Assembly: GCA_028819475.1 (NCBI GenBank)
Contig: JAPPLJ010000008.1
Location: 62,001-126,000, forward strand
Direction of reading: 5' to 3'
DNA length: 64,000 nucleotides
Source of the DNA: Rhodospirillaceae bacterium
GTDB taxonomy: Bacteria; Pseudomonadota; Alphaproteobacteria; Bin65
Shown: positions 42,447 through 52,679 of the stretch, in pieces
Layout of the letters: each line of letters begins with the position of its first letter
Position numbering within the stretch: the stretch's first letter is position 1
Translations under genes and position numbers: made by a program
Notes under the pieces: model-generated
Seen by the model: the letters and a program-made list of their open reading frames with translations, nothing else
Told to the model about the DNA's origin: nothing
The model's database searches: none

Positions 42447-43469
42447 CTAGTACGGTTCTTCCAGCTTGCGGGCGAGGTCTTCGATATTCTCCGGCGGCCA
42501 GTCCAGTATTTCCATTCCCAGAGCCAGCCCCATCTGCGACAGCACTTCCTTGATTTCGTTCAAGGACTTGCGGCCGAAGTTCGGCGTGCGCAGCATTTCC
42601 GTTTCCGTCTTCTGCACAAGGTCGCCGATATAGATGATGTTATCGTTCTTCAGGCAGTTTGCCGACCGGACCGACAGTTCCAGTTCGTCCACCTTGCGCA
42701 GCAGGTTCCGGTTGAACGGCAGGTCGCCTTCCTGTTCCTCCCTGACGATCTGCTTCGGCTCTTCGAAATTGATAAAGAGCTGCAGCTGATCCTGCAGGAT
42801 GCGCGCTGCCAGGGCGACGGAATCTTCCGGCGAAACCGCGCCGTTCGTCTCGACGGTAAGGGACAGCTTGTCGAGGTCGGTCACCTGTCCGACTCGCGCA
42901 TTTTCGACCTTGTAGGACACTTTCTTGACAGGGCTGAAAATGGCATCCACCGGAATGAGGCCGATCGGAGAGTCTTCGGCGCGGTTCTGGACCGCGGGTA
43001 CATAGCCCTTGCCGCTCTCCACGGTCATTTCCATGACGACCTCGATATCCTCGTCGAGATGCATCAGCACATGATCGGGGTTGAGAATTTCGACGTCGTG
43101 GACCCCCTCGATCTGGCTTGCGGTCACTGCGCCGGGCCCTTGCGCGCGCAGCGAGAGGCGGCGTGCCGACACGCCATGCATGCGCAGTGCCAGCGCCTTT
43201 ACGTTGAGCACAATGTCAGTGACATCCTCGAGCACGCCGGAAATTGAGGAAAATTCGTGGAGCACACCCTCGATCTGGATCGACGTCACCGCCGCGCCTT
43301 GCAGGGAGGACAGCAACACCCGGCGCAGCGCGTTACCGAGGGTCAGGCCGAACCCGCGCTCCAGCGGTTGAACGATGATGGTCGCTCGCCGGTCGGGATC
43401 GCTGCCGAATTCGGTCGCCAAACCGTTCGGCTTGATAATATCGGTCCAGTTCTTCTGTTGTACGTTCAT
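42447..43469 (-). CDS. rpoA: DNA-directed RNA polymerase alpha subunit
   Basis: 340-residue alpha subunit. The N-terminal dimerisation/assembly domain contains [19 protein letters not shown]. The C-terminal domain, which binds UP elements and activators, has [18 protein letters not shown] with the Arg equivalent to E. coli R265, and ends with [20 protein letters not shown]. Length fits alphaproteobacterial RpoA. It lies 79 bases after rpsK and 97 before rplQ. Confidence 0.98.
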   Translation of the reverse strand: MNVQQKNWTDIIKPNGLATEFGSDPDRRATIIVQPLERGFGLTLGNALRRVLLSSLQGAAVTSIQIEGVLHEFSSISGVLEDVTDIVLNVKALALRMHGVSARRLSLRAQGPGAVTASQIEGVHDVEILNPDHVLMHLDEDIEVVMEMTVESGKGYVPAVQNRAEDSPIGLIPVDAIFSPVKKVSYKVENARVGQVTDLDKLSLTVETNGAVSPEDSVALAARILQDQLQLFINFEEPKQIVREEQEGDLPFNRNLLRKVDELELSVRSANCLKNDNIIYIGDLVQKTETEMLRTPNFGRKSLNEIKEVLSQMGLALGMEILDWPPENIEDLARKLEEPY

Positions 43470-43548
43470 ACCAAGAGCCCATAGCTGCCGGTCGCCCGGC
43501 GCGTCATTCGTTCAGATCTGCGGCGGCACTTCCCTTCGGCGGGAGATG

Positions 43549-43941
43549 CTAGACCCGGCGGCGCTTGCGCGGCCGGCAGCCGTTGTGTGGTATCGGCGTC
43601 ACATCGCGAATCGCGGTAATGTTGAACCCGATCGACTGCAGGGCGCGCAGCGCGGATTCGCGGCCGCCGCCCGGCCCCTTGACCTCGACTTCCAAGGTCT
43701 TCATGCCGTGTTCCTGCGCCTTGCGGCCGGCGTCCTCGGCGGCGATCTGCGCGGCGTAGGGCGTCGACTTCCGCGATCCCTTGAAACCTTGGGAGCCAGC
43801 CGACGACCAGGAAATTGCGTTACCCTGGGCATCGGTGATCGTGATCATCGTGTTGTTGAACGATGCGTTCACATGGGCGACGCCGGACGTGATGTTCTTC
43901 CGTTCGCGGCGACGAACCCGCCCTGTCGTTGGACTTGCCAT
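43549..43941 (-). CDS. rpsK: 30S ribosomal protein S11
   Basis: 130-residue S11, a platform protein near the mRNA exit. The RNA-binding pattern [21 protein letters not shown] and the C-terminus [18 protein letters not shown] are canonical. An N-terminal [19 protein letters not shown] carries the basic tail. It sits between rpsM (gap 103) and rpoA (gap 79). Confidence 0.98.
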   Translation of the reverse strand: MASPTTGRVRRRERKNITSGVAHVNASFNNTMITITDAQGNAISWSSAGSQGFKGSRKSTPYAAQIAAEDAGRKAQEHGMKTLEVEVKGPGGGRESALRALQSIGFNITAIRDVTPIPHNGCRPRKRRRV

Positions 43942-44044
43942 CCACTGCTCCTGCGTGCGGTTTCCGGTATGCCCCGGCCTTTCGCATCGGTCGGGGCTGA
44001 GCCGGATCGGGCAAACGCGCCATTGCCGGCGCGTTTGACGGTCG

Positions 44045-44413
44045 TTACTTTTTCTTACCGGCGATCGGCCGCGCCTTGCCCTTGCGGGTGCGCGCGTTGG
44101 TATGTGTGCGCTGGCCCCTGACCGGCAAACCCTTGCGGTGCCGCAGGCCGCGATAGCAGCCGAGGTCCATCAACCGCTTGATGTTCATCGCCGTCTCGCG
44201 GCGCAGGTCGCCCTCGACCTGGAAGGTCCGGTCGATGGTCTCGCGGATCCGCACCACCTCATCGTCGGAAAGCTGATTCACGCGCTTTTCCATCGGTACG
44301 CCCACGGTCTCGACGATGCGCCGGGCATGGGCCGGGCCGATGCCATGGATATAGGTCAAGGCGATGACGACCCGTTTACCGGTCGGGATATTGACACCAG
44401 CAATTCGCGCCAA
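44045..44413 (-). CDS. rpsM: 30S ribosomal protein S13
   Basis: 122-residue S13 in the small-subunit head, contacting P-site tRNA and 50S bridge B1. The opening [15 protein letters not shown] and [20 protein letters not shown] are canonical, and the C-terminus [11 protein letters not shown] is the tRNA-contacting tail. The first gene of the alpha operon here, it has its own promoter at 44546-44573 and a leader of roughly 125 bases. Confidence 0.98.
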   Translation of the reverse strand: MARIAGVNIPTGKRVVIALTYIHGIGPAHARRIVETVGVPMEKRVNQLSDDEVVRIRETIDRTFQVEGDLRRETAMNIKRLMDLGCYRGLRHRKGLPVRGQRTHTNARTRKGKARPIAGKKK

Positions 44414-44545
44414 AGTGCGCTCTCCTTCTCCTACCAGGCCGCAGCCGCTTCAAGGCCGTACCGGCTTCGATTCGGAGTTGAAAAGAATCCGGTGTGCGCA
44501 AGCACAAATGGGCCCCGAAAGGGCAAATTCCCCGGAGCCATGGCG

Positions 44546-44573
44546 AATATAGGCTACTGCCTTCGCCTGTCAA
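44546..44573 (-). promoter_or_regulatory. Sigma70-type promoter for rpsM-rpsK-rpoA-rplQ
   Basis: On the minus strand TTGACA (44573-44568), a 16-base spacer and TATATT (44551-44546) make a near-consensus promoter. The adk stop codon TGA lies inside the -35 box. It points at rpsM, 130 bases away. Confidence 0.65.
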
Positions 44574-45169
44574 TCAGCAGGCCTTTGCGTTCGGGTGCTG
44601 TTTTCCACTATCGCCGCCAGTTGCGTCGTTACGTCATCGATCGCAGCCATACCGTCGACCGTCTCCAGACGGCCGGATTTCGCGTAATATGGCAGAATCG
44701 GTGCGGTCTGCTGCCGATAGACGACGATCCTCTTTTTCAGGGTTTCGGCGTTGTCGTCCGCCCGGGCTCCGGCGCTTTCCTGCGCCCGCCTCTCGATTCG
44801 GGCGAACAGGGCGGCCTCGTCCACGCGCATCTCGATAATGTGATGGATATCGATCCGCTTGTCGGCAAGGACATCGTCCAGTTTCTCGGCCTGGGCGACG
44901 GTGCGCGGAAACCCGTCCAGAATGAAGCCCTTATCACGGATTTCGGTATCTTCGATACGCTCGACGATGATGCCGACGACCATGTCGTCGGGCACAAGGT
45001 CGCCGCGGTCGAGAATCGCCTTGGCCCTGAGACCCGCTTCGGTGCCCGCTGCCGCCGCCGCGCGCAGCATGTCGCCGGTCGACAGGTGAACCATCCCGAA
45101 TCTTTCCTGGAGGCGCTGGGCCTGGGTGCCCTTTCCGCACCCGGGCGGGCCCATCAGAACGATATTCAA
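44570..45169 (-). CDS. adk: Adenylate kinase (short form)
   Basis: 199-residue adenylate kinase (ATP + AMP to 2 ADP). The P-loop GPPGCGKGTQ is at residues 7-16, then MVHLSTGDMLRAA, the AMP-site DGFPRTVAQAEKLD, and a short LID segment (RIERRAQESAG) instead of the long LID domain. The start is TTG at 45169, sharing TTGA with the secY stop; no ATG fits. The secY-adk pairing in the spc operon is ordinary. Confidence 0.96.
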   Translation of the reverse strand: MNIVLMGPPGCGKGTQAQRLQERFGMVHLSTGDMLRAAAAAGTEAGLRAKAILDRGDLVPDDMVVGIIVERIEDTEIRDKGFILDGFPRTVAQAEKLDDVLADKRIDIHHIIEMRVDEAALFARIERRAQESAGARADDNAETLKKRIVVYRQQTAPILPYYAKSGRLETVDGMAAIDDVTTQLAAIVENSTRTQRPAD

Positions 45170-46512
45170 GATTTTCTGCCTCGCAGACGGGATTTTCGGA
45201 TCAGCCCTTCATACTGATGCGCCAGCATATGGCCCTGGATTTGCGCCACCGTATCCATGGTCACCGAGACCACGATCAGCAGCGAGGTGCCGCCGAAATA
45301 GAACGGGATCGCATATTGCGTGATCAGCACTTCGGGAAGTGCGCAAACTGCACACAGATAAAGCGCGCCGACGACGGTAATTCGCGTAAGCACATGGTCG
45401 AGATAGTCGGCTGTCGGCTTACCCGGGCGGATTCCGGGTATGAAGCCGCCATATTTGCGCAGATTGTCCGCGGTGTCCTGCGGATTGAAGACGATCGCCG
45501 TGTAGAAGAATGTGAAGAAGGCAATCATGCCGATATAGATCAGCAGGAACAACGGCTGGCCGCGTCCCATCAGTGCATTCACCACGTTCAGCCATTCCGG
45601 CCCGCCCTGCCCGGAAAAGCCGGTGATCGTTGCCGGGAGAAGCAACAGAGAACTCGCAAAGATCGGCGGAATCACACCGGCGGTGTTGAGCTTGAGCGGG
45701 ATGTGCGATTGCTCGCCGCCGATCTGCCGGTTGCCCTGCTGCCGTTTGGGATACTGGACGACAATTCTTCGTTGCGCCCGCTCCATAAACACCACAAAGG
45801 CGACAACCAGGACCGCCATGGCGACGAAAGCGATGATCGCGAAAGCGGACAGCGAGCCCCGGCGGCCCATCTCAAACAATTGCGCCATGGCGGCAGGACC
45901 GCTGGCGACGATGCCGGCGAAGATGATAAGCGAAATTCCGTTGCCGACACCGCGCGCCGTGATCTGCTCGCCCAGCCACATCAGGAAAATCGTGCCGCCG
46001 ACCAGCGTGATAACGACGGTCGCACGGAAGAACATGCCGGGGTTGGCGACCGCGTTGCCGGCGCTCGAACTGGCGCCTTCGAGGCTGACGGCAACGCCGT
46101 AGGCCTGGACAGCCGCCAGGAGCACTGTGAGATAGCGGGTATACTGGTTGATTTTTTTCCGGCCGGATTCGCCTTCTTTCTTGAGTTGATCCAGCTTCGG
46201 CGACACGGCGGTCAGGAGCTGGATGATAATCGCCGCGGAGATATAGGGCATGATGTTGAGCGCAAAGATGGTCATGCGCTCCAGCGCCCCGCCGGAAAAG
46301 GTGCTGAGCACCGTCAGCAGGCCGCCGCCCTGATTGATCTGGGCGAAAATGTCGGCAAAAATCTGTTGATCGATGCCGGGGATCGGGATGTAGGTCCCCA
46401 ATCGGTAAACGATCAGTGCGCCCAGCGTGAACCACAGGCGCTTTTTCAGGTCGGTCGCCTTCGAAAACGCGCTCCAGCCCATGCTCGGCGCAATTCTGTC
46501 GGTCACTGCCAT
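45166..46512 (-). CDS. secY: Preprotein translocase subunit SecY
   Basis: 448-residue channel of the Sec translocon with ten membrane helices. The N-terminal region KATDLKKRLWFTLGALIVYRL, the YIPIPGID loop, FALNIMPYISAAIIIQL, and C-terminal cytosolic loops (RGVGNGISLIIFAGIVA; LRKYGGFIPGIRPGKPTADY) are all diagnostic. The ATG at 46512 is followed by AVTDRIAPSM. It is 37 bases after rplO and overlaps adk by four. Confidence 0.98.
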   Translation of the reverse strand: MAVTDRIAPSMGWSAFSKATDLKKRLWFTLGALIVYRLGTYIPIPGIDQQIFADIFAQINQGGGLLTVLSTFSGGALERMTIFALNIMPYISAAIIIQLLTAVSPKLDQLKKEGESGRKKINQYTRYLTVLLAAVQAYGVAVSLEGASSSAGNAVANPGMFFRATVVITLVGGTIFLMWLGEQITARGVGNGISLIIFAGIVASGPAAMAQLFEMGRRGSLSAFAIIAFVAMAVLVVAFVVFMERAQRRIVVQYPKRQQGNRQIGGEQSHIPLKLNTAGVIPPIFASSLLLLPATITGFSGQGGPEWLNVVNALMGRGQPLFLLIYIGMIAFFTFFYTAIVFNPQDTADNLRKYGGFIPGIRPGKPTADYLDHVLTRITVVGALYLCAVCALPEVLITQYAIPFYFGGTSLLIVVSVTMDTVAQIQGHMLAHQYEGLIRKSRLRGRKS

Positions 46513-46549
46513 CCGGTTGCCTGTCGCGTCTGCGTGACGAGCTTCGGGC

Positions 46550-47110
46550 TCACGACTCCGCCGGTGCGGCGGCCTTGCCGCCTCTGGCGCGCTCTGCCCG
46601 CTTCGCTGCCTTCTTCTCGTTCTTCGGCAACTTGCCTTCCGGCTTCGGCGCCGCAGCTTCGATATTGACCTTGCCGCCAGCCCTTTCAACCGCCGCGACC
46701 GCCGCACCCGTTGCACCCGAGATCGATATCTCGATGGCAGCGGAAATTTCGCCATGGCCGAGCAGGCGCACGCCGTCGAGCGGCCGTCGGATCACACCGG
46801 CTTTCAGGAGTGCGCCGGCATCGATAGGCGCGCCGGCGTCCAGTTTTCCGGCGTCGATCGCCTGCTGCAAGCGGCCGACATTCACCGCCGCATAGGACTT
46901 CCGGAATATGTTGTTGAAGCCGCGCTTGGGCAGGCGCATGTACAGCGGCATCTGCCCGCCTTCAAAGCCACTGATCGAGACGCCGGAGCGGGAGTTCTGG
47001 CCCTTGTGGCCGCGGCCGGCCGTCTTGCCCTTGCCGGAGCCGATGCCCCGCCCGATCCGCGTCCGCGTCTTTCGCGCGCCCTTGTTGTCGGCCAGTTCGT
47101 TGAGTTTCAT
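46550..47110 (-). CDS. rplO: 50S ribosomal protein L15
   Basis: 186-residue L15. The N-terminus [20 protein letters not shown] and [21 protein letters not shown] are canonical. The C-terminal 40 residues ([20 protein letters not shown] and beyond) are a Lys/Ala-rich extension longer than in E. coli (144 residues). It follows rpmD by 58 bases. Confidence 0.97.
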   Translation of the reverse strand: MKLNELADNKGARKTRTRIGRGIGSGKGKTAGRGHKGQNSRSGVSISGFEGGQMPLYMRLPKRGFNNIFRKSYAAVNVGRLQQAIDAGKLDAGAPIDAGALLKAGVIRRPLDGVRLLGHGEISAAIEISISGATGAAVAAVERAGGKVNIEAAAPKPEGKLPKNEKKAAKRAERARGGKAAAPAES

Positions 47111-47168
47111 CGTTCCAAACCCGCTGTTGCCGGCCGGGCCAACTGCCCTGCCGGTCGCCGCTCGCGCT

Positions 47169-47357
47169 TCAGTCCTCGACGCGCACCAGATGGTGCACCT
47201 TGCGGATCATGCCGCGCACAGCCGGCGTGTCTTCCAGCTCGCGCGTCCGGTGCATCTTGTTGAGACCCAGGCCGACCAGCGTCGCGCGCTGATCCTTCGG
47301 GCGGCCGATCGGGCTGCCGGTCTGGGTTACTCGCAAAGTCTTCTTCTTCTCTGCCAT
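47169..47357 (-). CDS. rpmD: 50S ribosomal protein L30
   Basis: 62-residue L30. The core [20 protein letters not shown] and [20 protein letters not shown] identify it. Size matches the family. It lies in the standard rpsE-rpmD-rplO order. Confidence 0.97.
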   Translation of the reverse strand: MAEKKKTLRVTQTGSPIGRPKDQRATLVGLGLNKMHRTRELEDTPAVRGMIRKVHHLVRVED

Positions 47358-47404
47358 CGCGCCTGCTCCGGCGCCCCGAACTTCGGCTCCGGGGCGTTGT
47401 TGTT

Positions 47405-47974
47405 CTATTCGCGGGCTTCGCCGCCGTCCTGGCGGCGCCCGACGATATCGCCGACCTTCTTGCTCCGGCGCGACGCGACATCGCGCGGAGACTGGATCTG
47501 CGTCAGCGCATCGAAGGTCGCTTTGACCATATTGTGCGGGTTCGAGGTGCCGACCGACTTGGCGACGATATCGTGGATTCCGATGCTCTCGAAAATCGCC
47601 CGCATCGGGCCGCCCGCAATAATACCCGTTCCCGCCGGCGCCGCCCGGAGCACGACCTTGCCGGCGCCGTAACGGCCCTTGACGTCGTGATGCAACGTGC
47701 GCGCCTCGCGCAGCGGCACCCGGATCATCTGGCGCTTGGCCTGCTCCGTCGCCTTGCGGATCGCTTCCGGCACCTCGCGCGCCTTGCCGGCGCCGTGCCC
47801 GACCCGGCCCTTGCCGTCGCCGACCACAACGAGTGCGGCGAAGCCGAACCGCCGGCCGCCCTTCACAACCTTGGCGACCCGGTTGATGCTGACGAGTTTC
47901 TCGACAAACTCGTTCTCTTCCCGGTCGTCCCCGCCGCCACGGCGGCGGTCATCCCGCCTGTTCTCTCGAGCCAT
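47405..47974 (-). CDS. rpsE: 30S ribosomal protein S5
   Basis: 189-residue S5, at the mRNA entry and in decoding fidelity. It begins [20 protein letters not shown], a Gly/Arg/Asp-rich tail, then [19 protein letters not shown], the dsRNA-binding region, and the C-terminal domain [20 protein letters not shown]. Standard neighbours rplR (gap 14) and rpmD. Confidence 0.97.
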   Translation of the reverse strand: MARENRRDDRRRGGGDDREENEFVEKLVSINRVAKVVKGGRRFGFAALVVVGDGKGRVGHGAGKAREVPEAIRKATEQAKRQMIRVPLREARTLHHDVKGRYGAGKVVLRAAPAGTGIIAGGPMRAIFESIGIHDIVAKSVGTSNPHNMVKATFDALTQIQSPRDVASRRSKKVGDIVGRRQDGGEARE

Positions 47975-47988
47975 TCGACTACCGTCCC

Positions 47989-48354
47989 CTAGAATCTGAG
48001 ACCGGCCTCGCGCGCGGCTTCCGCCAGCGCCTTGACCCGGCCGTGATAGATGTAGCCGCCGCGATCGAAGACCACGGAGTCGACTTTGGCCTTCAATGCG
48101 CGCTCCGCCACCAGCCGACCGATGGCTTCGGCCGCCGCTATGTTGGCGCCGTTCCCGATCGTGCTCCTGACATCCTTCTCGACGGTCGAGGCCGAGGCCC
48201 TGGTCTCTCCCGTCAGATCGTCGATGACTTGGGCATAGATGTGCTTGCCGGAGCGGAAGACTGACAGGCGCGGACGTCCATTCGCCTTCTTCCGGATTGC
48301 ATGCCGGTTGCGGCGCCTGCGGCGCGCAAACAGTTTTTTCTCTCTGCTTGCCAT
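47989..48354 (-). CDS. rplR: 50S ribosomal protein L18
   Basis: 121-residue L18, the 5S rRNA-binding protein. The basic N-terminus [20 protein letters not shown] and [18 protein letters not shown] are diagnostic, and it ends [19 protein letters not shown]. The ATG at 48354 fits; the open frame upstream is the tail of rplF read out of frame. Confidence 0.97.
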   Translation of the reverse strand: MASREKKLFARRRRRNRHAIRKKANGRPRLSVFRSGKHIYAQVIDDLTGETRASASTVEKDVRSTIGNGANIAAAEAIGRLVAERALKAKVDSVVFDRGGYIYHGRVKALAEAAREAGLRF

Positions 48355-48421
48355 CGTGTGTCGCTTCTCGCCAAAAATCGGGAAACAGACGGCCCGGAAT
48401 CCGCCGACCGGAAACCGGCGC

Positions 48422-48955
48422 CTATTTCTTTTTGCCTTCCTTGCGCATGACATATTCGCCGCGGTAGCGCACGCCCTTGCCCTTGTAAGGTTCGGGCGGC
48501 CGGAACGCGCGCACTTCGCTGCAGAACTGCCCGATCACGGCCTTGTTCGTACCCTTGGCCTCGATCGCCACATTGCGCTCGACCGAAACACTGACGCCGT
48601 CCGGGATCGGATAGTCGATATCGTGGCTGTAGCCGAGTTGCAGATTGAGGGTCCTGCCCTGTACGGCGGCGCGATAGCCGACGCCCTGGATGTCCAGATT
48701 GTAGGTAAAACCTTCCGACACGCCGGTGACGATGTTCTGCAGCTGGCTGCGCGTCGTGCCCCACATGGTGCGCGCCCGTTTGCCGTCGTTGGCCGGCGAC
48801 ACGGACAGCGCGCCGTCCTGCTGGCTGACGATCACGTCGTCGGTCAGCCGGAAGCTCTCTTCACCCAGCTTGCCCCTGGCGGTCACCAGCAGGCCGTCGA
48901 TCTTGACGTCGACGCCGCTCGGAATCTTCACCGGTTCCTTGCCGATCCGCGACAT
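48422..48955 (-). CDS. rplF: 50S ribosomal protein L6
   Basis: 177-residue L6, near the factor-binding site. [20 protein letters not shown] at the start and the C-terminal [20 protein letters not shown] with KEGKKK are canonical. Gap to rpsH is 42 bases and to rplR 67. Confidence 0.98.
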   Translation of the reverse strand: MSRIGKEPVKIPSGVDVKIDGLLVTARGKLGEESFRLTDDVIVSQQDGALSVSPANDGKRARTMWGTTRSQLQNIVTGVSEGFTYNLDIQGVGYRAAVQGRTLNLQLGYSHDIDYPIPDGVSVSVERNVAIEAKGTNKAVIGQFCSEVRAFRPPEPYKGKGVRYRGEYVMRKEGKKK

Positions 48956-48997
48956 GGCTTGTTCCGTTCCGTCCTTCTCGTTCCGCTCCTGCCGCGA

Positions 48998-49396
48998 TCA
49001 GAAGACCCGGCAGAGCACCTCTCCGCCCACATTGGCCTCGCGGGCGGCATTGTCCGACAAGACGCCCCGTCCGGTGGACAGGATCTTTGTGCCCAATCCG
49101 CCGCGATCCCGGTTCAAATCCTTGATTGCCGAGTAGACCCGCCGGCCGGGCGTGGAGATCCGTGCGATCTCGCGGATCACCGGAGTTCCCTCGTGATACT
49201 TCAACTCAATGACGATTTCCCTGATGCCCTTGCGGACCTCGCGTTCGCTGTAGCCGCGGATATAGCCTTCGTCCTTCAGCACGCGCAGGACATTCATCTT
49301 CAGCGTCGAGTGGGGACACACGACGCTGGCTTTGGAGGCGCGCTGACCGTTGCGGATACGGGTCAGCAGATCGCCGAGAGGATCGCTCATCGCCAT
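48998..49396 (-). CDS. rpsH: 30S ribosomal protein S8
   Basis: 132-residue S8, a primary 16S rRNA binder and in E. coli the repressor of the spc operon. MAMSDPLGDLLTRIRNGQRA begins it and the RNA-contacting STGRGVLSDNAAREANVGGE is near the end. M3 at 49390 is an alternative start, but MAMSDPL aligns with the family. Confidence 0.98.
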   Translation of the reverse strand: MAMSDPLGDLLTRIRNGQRASKASVVCPHSTLKMNVLRVLKDEGYIRGYSEREVRKGIREIVIELKYHEGTPVIREIARISTPGRRVYSAIKDLNRDRGGLGTKILSTGRGVLSDNAAREANVGGEVLCRVF

Positions 49397-49406
49397 GGTC
49401 CGGCCC

Positions 49407-49712
49407 CTACCAGCTCGATTTGACGACGCCCGGAAGCTGGCCCTTCGAGCCGAGCTCCCTGAGCGCGATGCGCGAGATGCCGAACTTGCGGTAGTAGCCG
49501 CGCGGACGGCCGCTTACGGCGCAACGATTGCGCACGCGGGTCGCCGCGCCGTTCTTCGGCAATTCGTTCAGCTTCAGCCGCGCCTTGAAGCGTTCTTCCG
49601 GGGGCAGCGAGGCATCCTTGGCCATCGCCCTGAGCGCGGCGCGTTTGCCCGCGAACTTCGCCACCAGCCGGCGCCGTTTGTCGTTTTTTTCGATTGCGCT
49701 TTTTTTCGCCAT
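49407..49712 (-). CDS. rpsN: 30S ribosomal protein S14 (zinc-free long form)
   Basis: 101-residue S14 of the long type without the CXXC zinc ribbon. [20 protein letters not shown] and [20 protein letters not shown] with the C-terminal [11 protein letters not shown] are canonical. The zinc-free form fits proteobacteria. Gap to rplE is 24 bases. Confidence 0.98.
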   Translation of the reverse strand: MAKKSAIEKNDKRRRLVAKFAGKRAALRAMAKDASLPPEERFKARLKLNELPKNGAATRVRNRCAVSGRPRGYYRKFGISRIALRELGSKGQLPGVVKSSW

Positions 49713-49736
49713 CGTCGGATCTCGTTCCTGCGTTGC

Positions 49737-50285
49737 CTAGCTGGCGCGGAAGGGCAGGTTGAAGCCCTTTAGCAGTACCAGCGCCTCTTCGTCGGTCTGC
49801 GCCGTCGTGACCAGCACAATGTCCATGCCGCGGATCGTGTCGGTCTTGTCGTAGTCGATTTCCGGAAACACAAGCTGTTCGCGGATGCCCATCGCGAAAT
49901 TGCCCCGGCCGTCGAAACTTCTCGGGCTGAGACCGCGGAAGTCGCGCACCCGCGGCAGGGCGATGGTCACAAGCCGGTCAAGGAATTCGTACATCCGTAT
50001 CCGGCGCAGCGTCACTTTCGCGCCGATCGTCATGCCCTCGCGCAACTTGAAGCCAGCCTCGGATCGCGTTGCGCGGGTCACCAGCGGCTTCTGGCCGGAG
50101 ATCCGGGTCATGTCGTCCACGGCGCCGTCGATCTTTTTCCGGTCCTGGGTCGCCTCGCCGACGCCCATATTCAGAACGATCTTCTCCAGACGCGGAATCT
50201 GGTTCGGGTTGGTGTAGTTGAAGGCTTGCTTCAACTGGTCCCGCACCGAGCTCTTGTAGTGCTCGTACAGTCTTGGCGAAGACAT
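49737..50285 (-). CDS. rplE: 50S ribosomal protein L5
   Basis: 182-residue L5, which binds 5S rRNA and contacts P-site t[22 protein letters not shown] and GVGEA, plus [20 protein letters not shown] and [20 protein letters not shown], are canonical. It starts at the ATG at 50285 after [10 protein letters not shown]. Confidence 0.98.
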   Translation of the reverse strand: MSSPRLYEHYKSSVRDQLKQAFNYTNPNQIPRLEKIVLNMGVGEATQDRKKIDGAVDDMTRISGQKPLVTRATRSEAGFKLREGMTIGAKVTLRRIRMYEFLDRLVTIALPRVRDFRGLSPRSFDGRGNFAMGIREQLVFPEIDYDKTDTIRGMDIVLVTTAQTDEEALVLLKGFNLPFRAS

Positions 50286-50311
50286 GATCCGGTCGCTCCT
50301 TCCGCTCGCCG

Positions 50312-50647
50312 CTACCGGTCGATGATCTCGCCGGATCGCTTGGCAAAGCGCACTTTCCGGCCGCCTTCCAGGAAGGTGTAGCCGACCCGCGTCGCCGTGG
50401 AATCCTTCGGATCGACCATCGCCACATTCGAAATGTGAATCGGCGCTTCGCGCTCGACGATGCCGCCGGGATTCATCTGGGTCGGCTTGGTGTGCCGCTT
50501 GACCATGTTTGCGCCGCCTACGACGACGCGGTGATCCCCCGGCTTGCTCCCCTTGATGACCCTGGTGATGTCGCCGGTCTTGCCCTTGTCCTTGCCGGCG
50601 GTGATGACCACCCGGTCTCCCTTCTTCAGCCTGATCTTGACAGCCAT
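50312..50647 (-). CDS. rplX: 50S ribosomal protein L24
   Basis: 111-residue L24, an assembly initiator. The KOW motif [21 protein letters not shown] is seen (here cited in part: [13 protein letters not shown]), followed by [20 protein letters not shown]. The ATG at 50647 matches the family start [11 protein letters not shown]. Confidence 0.97.
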   Translation of the reverse strand: MAVKIRLKKGDRVVITAGKDKGKTGDITRVIKGSKPGDHRVVVGGANMVKRHTKPTQMNPGGIVEREAPIHISNVAMVDPKDSTATRVGYTFLEGGRKVRFAKRSGEIIDR

Positions 50648-50691
50648 GGTCTCGACCGTTCCTTCCGACCGTTCGTTCTTCCGCCGGTGCC

Positions 50692-51060
50692 CTAAAGCAC
50701 TTCCGGGGCAAGCGAGATGATTTTCATATAGCCCTTGCCGCGCAGTTCGCGCGTTACCGGACCGAAGATACGGGTGCCGACCGGCTCGCCAGTCTTGCTG
50801 ATGAGCACGGCGGCGTTGCGATCGAACCGGATCGCCGTGCCGTCGTCCCGGCGTACTTCCTTCGCGGTTCGTACGATCACGGCACGATGCAGGTCGCCCT
50901 TCTTCACACGGCCTCGCGGAATCGCTTCCTTGACCGACACGACGATGACGTCGCCAACGCCAGCCGACCTGCGCTTCGAGCCGCCGAGCACCTTGATGCA
51001 CTGCACCTTGCGCGCGCCGCTGTTGTCCGCGACTTCCAGCCTGGATTGCATCTGGATCAT
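50692..51060 (-). CDS. rplN: 50S ribosomal protein L14
   Basis: 122-residue L14, at the subunit interface. [20 protein letters not shown] and the C-terminal [20 protein letters not shown] are canonical, with perfect family length. Confidence 0.98.
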   Translation of the reverse strand: MIQMQSRLEVADNSGARKVQCIKVLGGSKRRSAGVGDVIVVSVKEAIPRGRVKKGDLHRAVIVRTAKEVRRDDGTAIRFDRNAAVLISKTGEPVGTRIFGPVTRELRGKGYMKIISLAPEVL

Positions 51061-51096
51061 GGTTTCGGTCTCCCGAATTCAAGCCGTGCTCCGCCG

Positions 51097-51333
51097 TCAG
51101 GCGTCGCCGGCCAGAACCTGCCAGGTTTTGCGTTTCGAATAAGGCCTGCATTCCTGGATCGACACGCGATCGCCCGTCTTGCAGGCATTGCTTTCGTCAT
51201 GCGCCATGAATTTCTTCGAGCGGCGGATGAACTTCTTGTAGAGCGGATGCATGATCCGGCGCTCGACCCGCACGATCACGGTCTTGTCCGCAGCGTCGCT
51301 TACTACGACGCCCTGGAGTATGCGTTTCGGCAT
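51097..51333 (-). CDS. rpsQ: 30S ribosomal protein S17
   Basis: 78-residue S17. [20 protein letters not shown] and the basic segment [20 protein letters not shown] identify it. The ATG at 51333 lies 5 bases after the rpmC stop. Confidence 0.98.
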   Translation of the reverse strand: MPKRILQGVVVSDAADKTVIVRVERRIMHPLYKKFIRRSKKFMAHDESNACKTGDRVSIQECRPYSKRKTWQVLAGDA

Positions 51334-51338
51334 CTGCC

Positions 51339-51551
51339 TCAACTCCCTGCGGCGGCGCCCGCCGCGCGCCGCTTTTCGTTCATGATCGTCTTGACCCGCG
51401 CGATGTCTCGCCGGACTTCGCGTGCCCGCACGGTGTTTTCGAGCTGGCCGCTGGCCGCCTGAAAGCGCAGGTTGAACTGCTCCTTTTTCAGGTCCTCCAG
51501 CTGCTCGTTCAGCTGATCCATGGACTTGGGGCGGAGATCGCCGGCGTGCAT
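51339..51551 (-). CDS. rpmC: 50S ribosomal protein L29
   Basis: 70-residue L29, at the tunnel exit near SRP and trigger factor. The coiled-coil core [20 protein letters not shown] and [15 protein letters not shown] are canonical. The ATG at 51551 lies 5 bases after rplP. Confidence 0.97.
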   Translation of the reverse strand: MHAGDLRPKSMDQLNEQLEDLKKEQFNLRFQAASGQLENTVRAREVRRDIARVKTIMNEKRRAAGAAAGS

Positions 51552-51556
51552 GGCCC

Positions 51557-51973
51557 CTACTCCTCTTCCAGCCGCTTGACGAACCGGGTGCTGACCGGAA
51601 GCTTGGCCGAAGCCAGTTCGAAGGCCCGGCGCGCGACATCTTCCGGCACGCCATCGAGCTCGAACATGATGCGGCCCGGATGGACGCGCACCGCCCAGTA
51701 TTCGGGCGATCCCTTGCCCTTTCCCTGGCGGACTTCCGCCGGCTTCTGACTGACCGGCAGATCCGGGAAAATGCGGATCCACAGTTTGCCGACACGCTTC
51801 ATATGGCGGGTGATTGTCCTGCGTGCCGCCTCGATCTGGCGCGACGTGACGCGCTCCGGAGACGTCGCCTTCAGGCCGTAGGCGCCAAAATTCAGCTGCG
51901 TGCCGCCTTTGGCAAAGCCGTGAATGCGGCCCTTGTGCTGCTTGCGGAACCTAGTCCGTTTGGGGCTGAGCAT
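51557..51973 (-). CDS. rplP: 50S ribosomal protein L16
   Basis: 138-residue L16, near the peptidyl-transferase centre. [20 protein letters not shown] at the start and [20 protein letters not shown] with the C-terminal [18 protein letters not shown] are canonical. Confidence 0.98.
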   Translation of the reverse strand: MLSPKRTRFRKQHKGRIHGFAKGGTQLNFGAYGLKATSPERVTSRQIEAARRTITRHMKRVGKLWIRIFPDLPVSQKPAEVRQGKGKGSPEYWAVRVHPGRIMFELDGVPEDVARRAFELASAKLPVSTRFVKRLEEE

Positions 51974-51991
51974 CCTTCCCGCTCCCGTCGG

Positions 51992-52675
51992 CTAGTTTCG
52001 GCCCGCGGTCTGCAGGTCCAGGGCGCGGCGTTCCTGGGCCTGCGGATCGTGTTCCATGATATCGCCCTTGTAGACCCACACCTTGACGCCGCAGGTGCCG
52101 TAGGTCGTCTGGGCCGTGGCTTCGCCATAGTCGATGTCCGCACGCAGCGTGTGCAGGGGCACCCGGCCCTCGTGGTAGCGCTCGGCGCGGGCGATTTCCG
52201 CGCCGCCCAGCCGGCCGCCGCAGATGATGCGGATACCGGCGGCGCCGAAGCGCATCGCCGATTGCACCGAACGCTTCATCGCCCGGCGAAATGCGACCCG
52301 CCGCTCAAGCTGCTGCGCCACATTCTCGGCGACGAGTTGCGCTTCGATTTCCGGTTTGCGGATTTCGACGATGTTCAGGCTGACATCGTCGCCCGTCATC
52401 CGGGAGACTTCCCGGCGCAGATTCTCGATGTCGGCGCCTTTCTTGCCGATCACGACGCCGGGACGCGCCGTATGGATCGTCACACGCGGCTTGCGCGCCG
52501 GGCGCTCAATCACGATCTTCGAGACAGCCGCACTCGACAGCCGGCGCTTGAGATGATCTCTGAGCGCCAGGTCCTGCTCCAGCAGTTCGGCATAGTCGCC
52601 GTCGGCATACCAGCGCGATTCCCACGTCCGGTTTATGCCCAGGCGCATGCCGATCGGGCTTACTTTCTGACCCAT
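51992..52675 (-). CDS. rpsC: 30S ribosomal protein S3
   Basis: 227-residue S3, part of the mRNA entry helicase. [20 protein letters not shown] and the KH motif [14 protein letters not shown] are canonical, as is [20 protein letters not shown]. Gap to rplV is 4 bases. Confidence 0.98.
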   Translation of the reverse strand: MGQKVSPIGMRLGINRTWESRWYADGDYAELLEQDLALRDHLKRRLSSAAVSKIVIERPARKPRVTIHTARPGVVIGKKGADIENLRREVSRMTGDDVSLNIVEIRKPEIEAQLVAENVAQQLERRVAFRRAMKRSVQSAMRFGAAGIRIICGGRLGGAEIARAERYHEGRVPLHTLRADIDYGEATAQTTYGTCGVKVWVYKGDIMEHDPQAQERRALDLQTAGRN

Positions 52676-52679
52676 TCGA

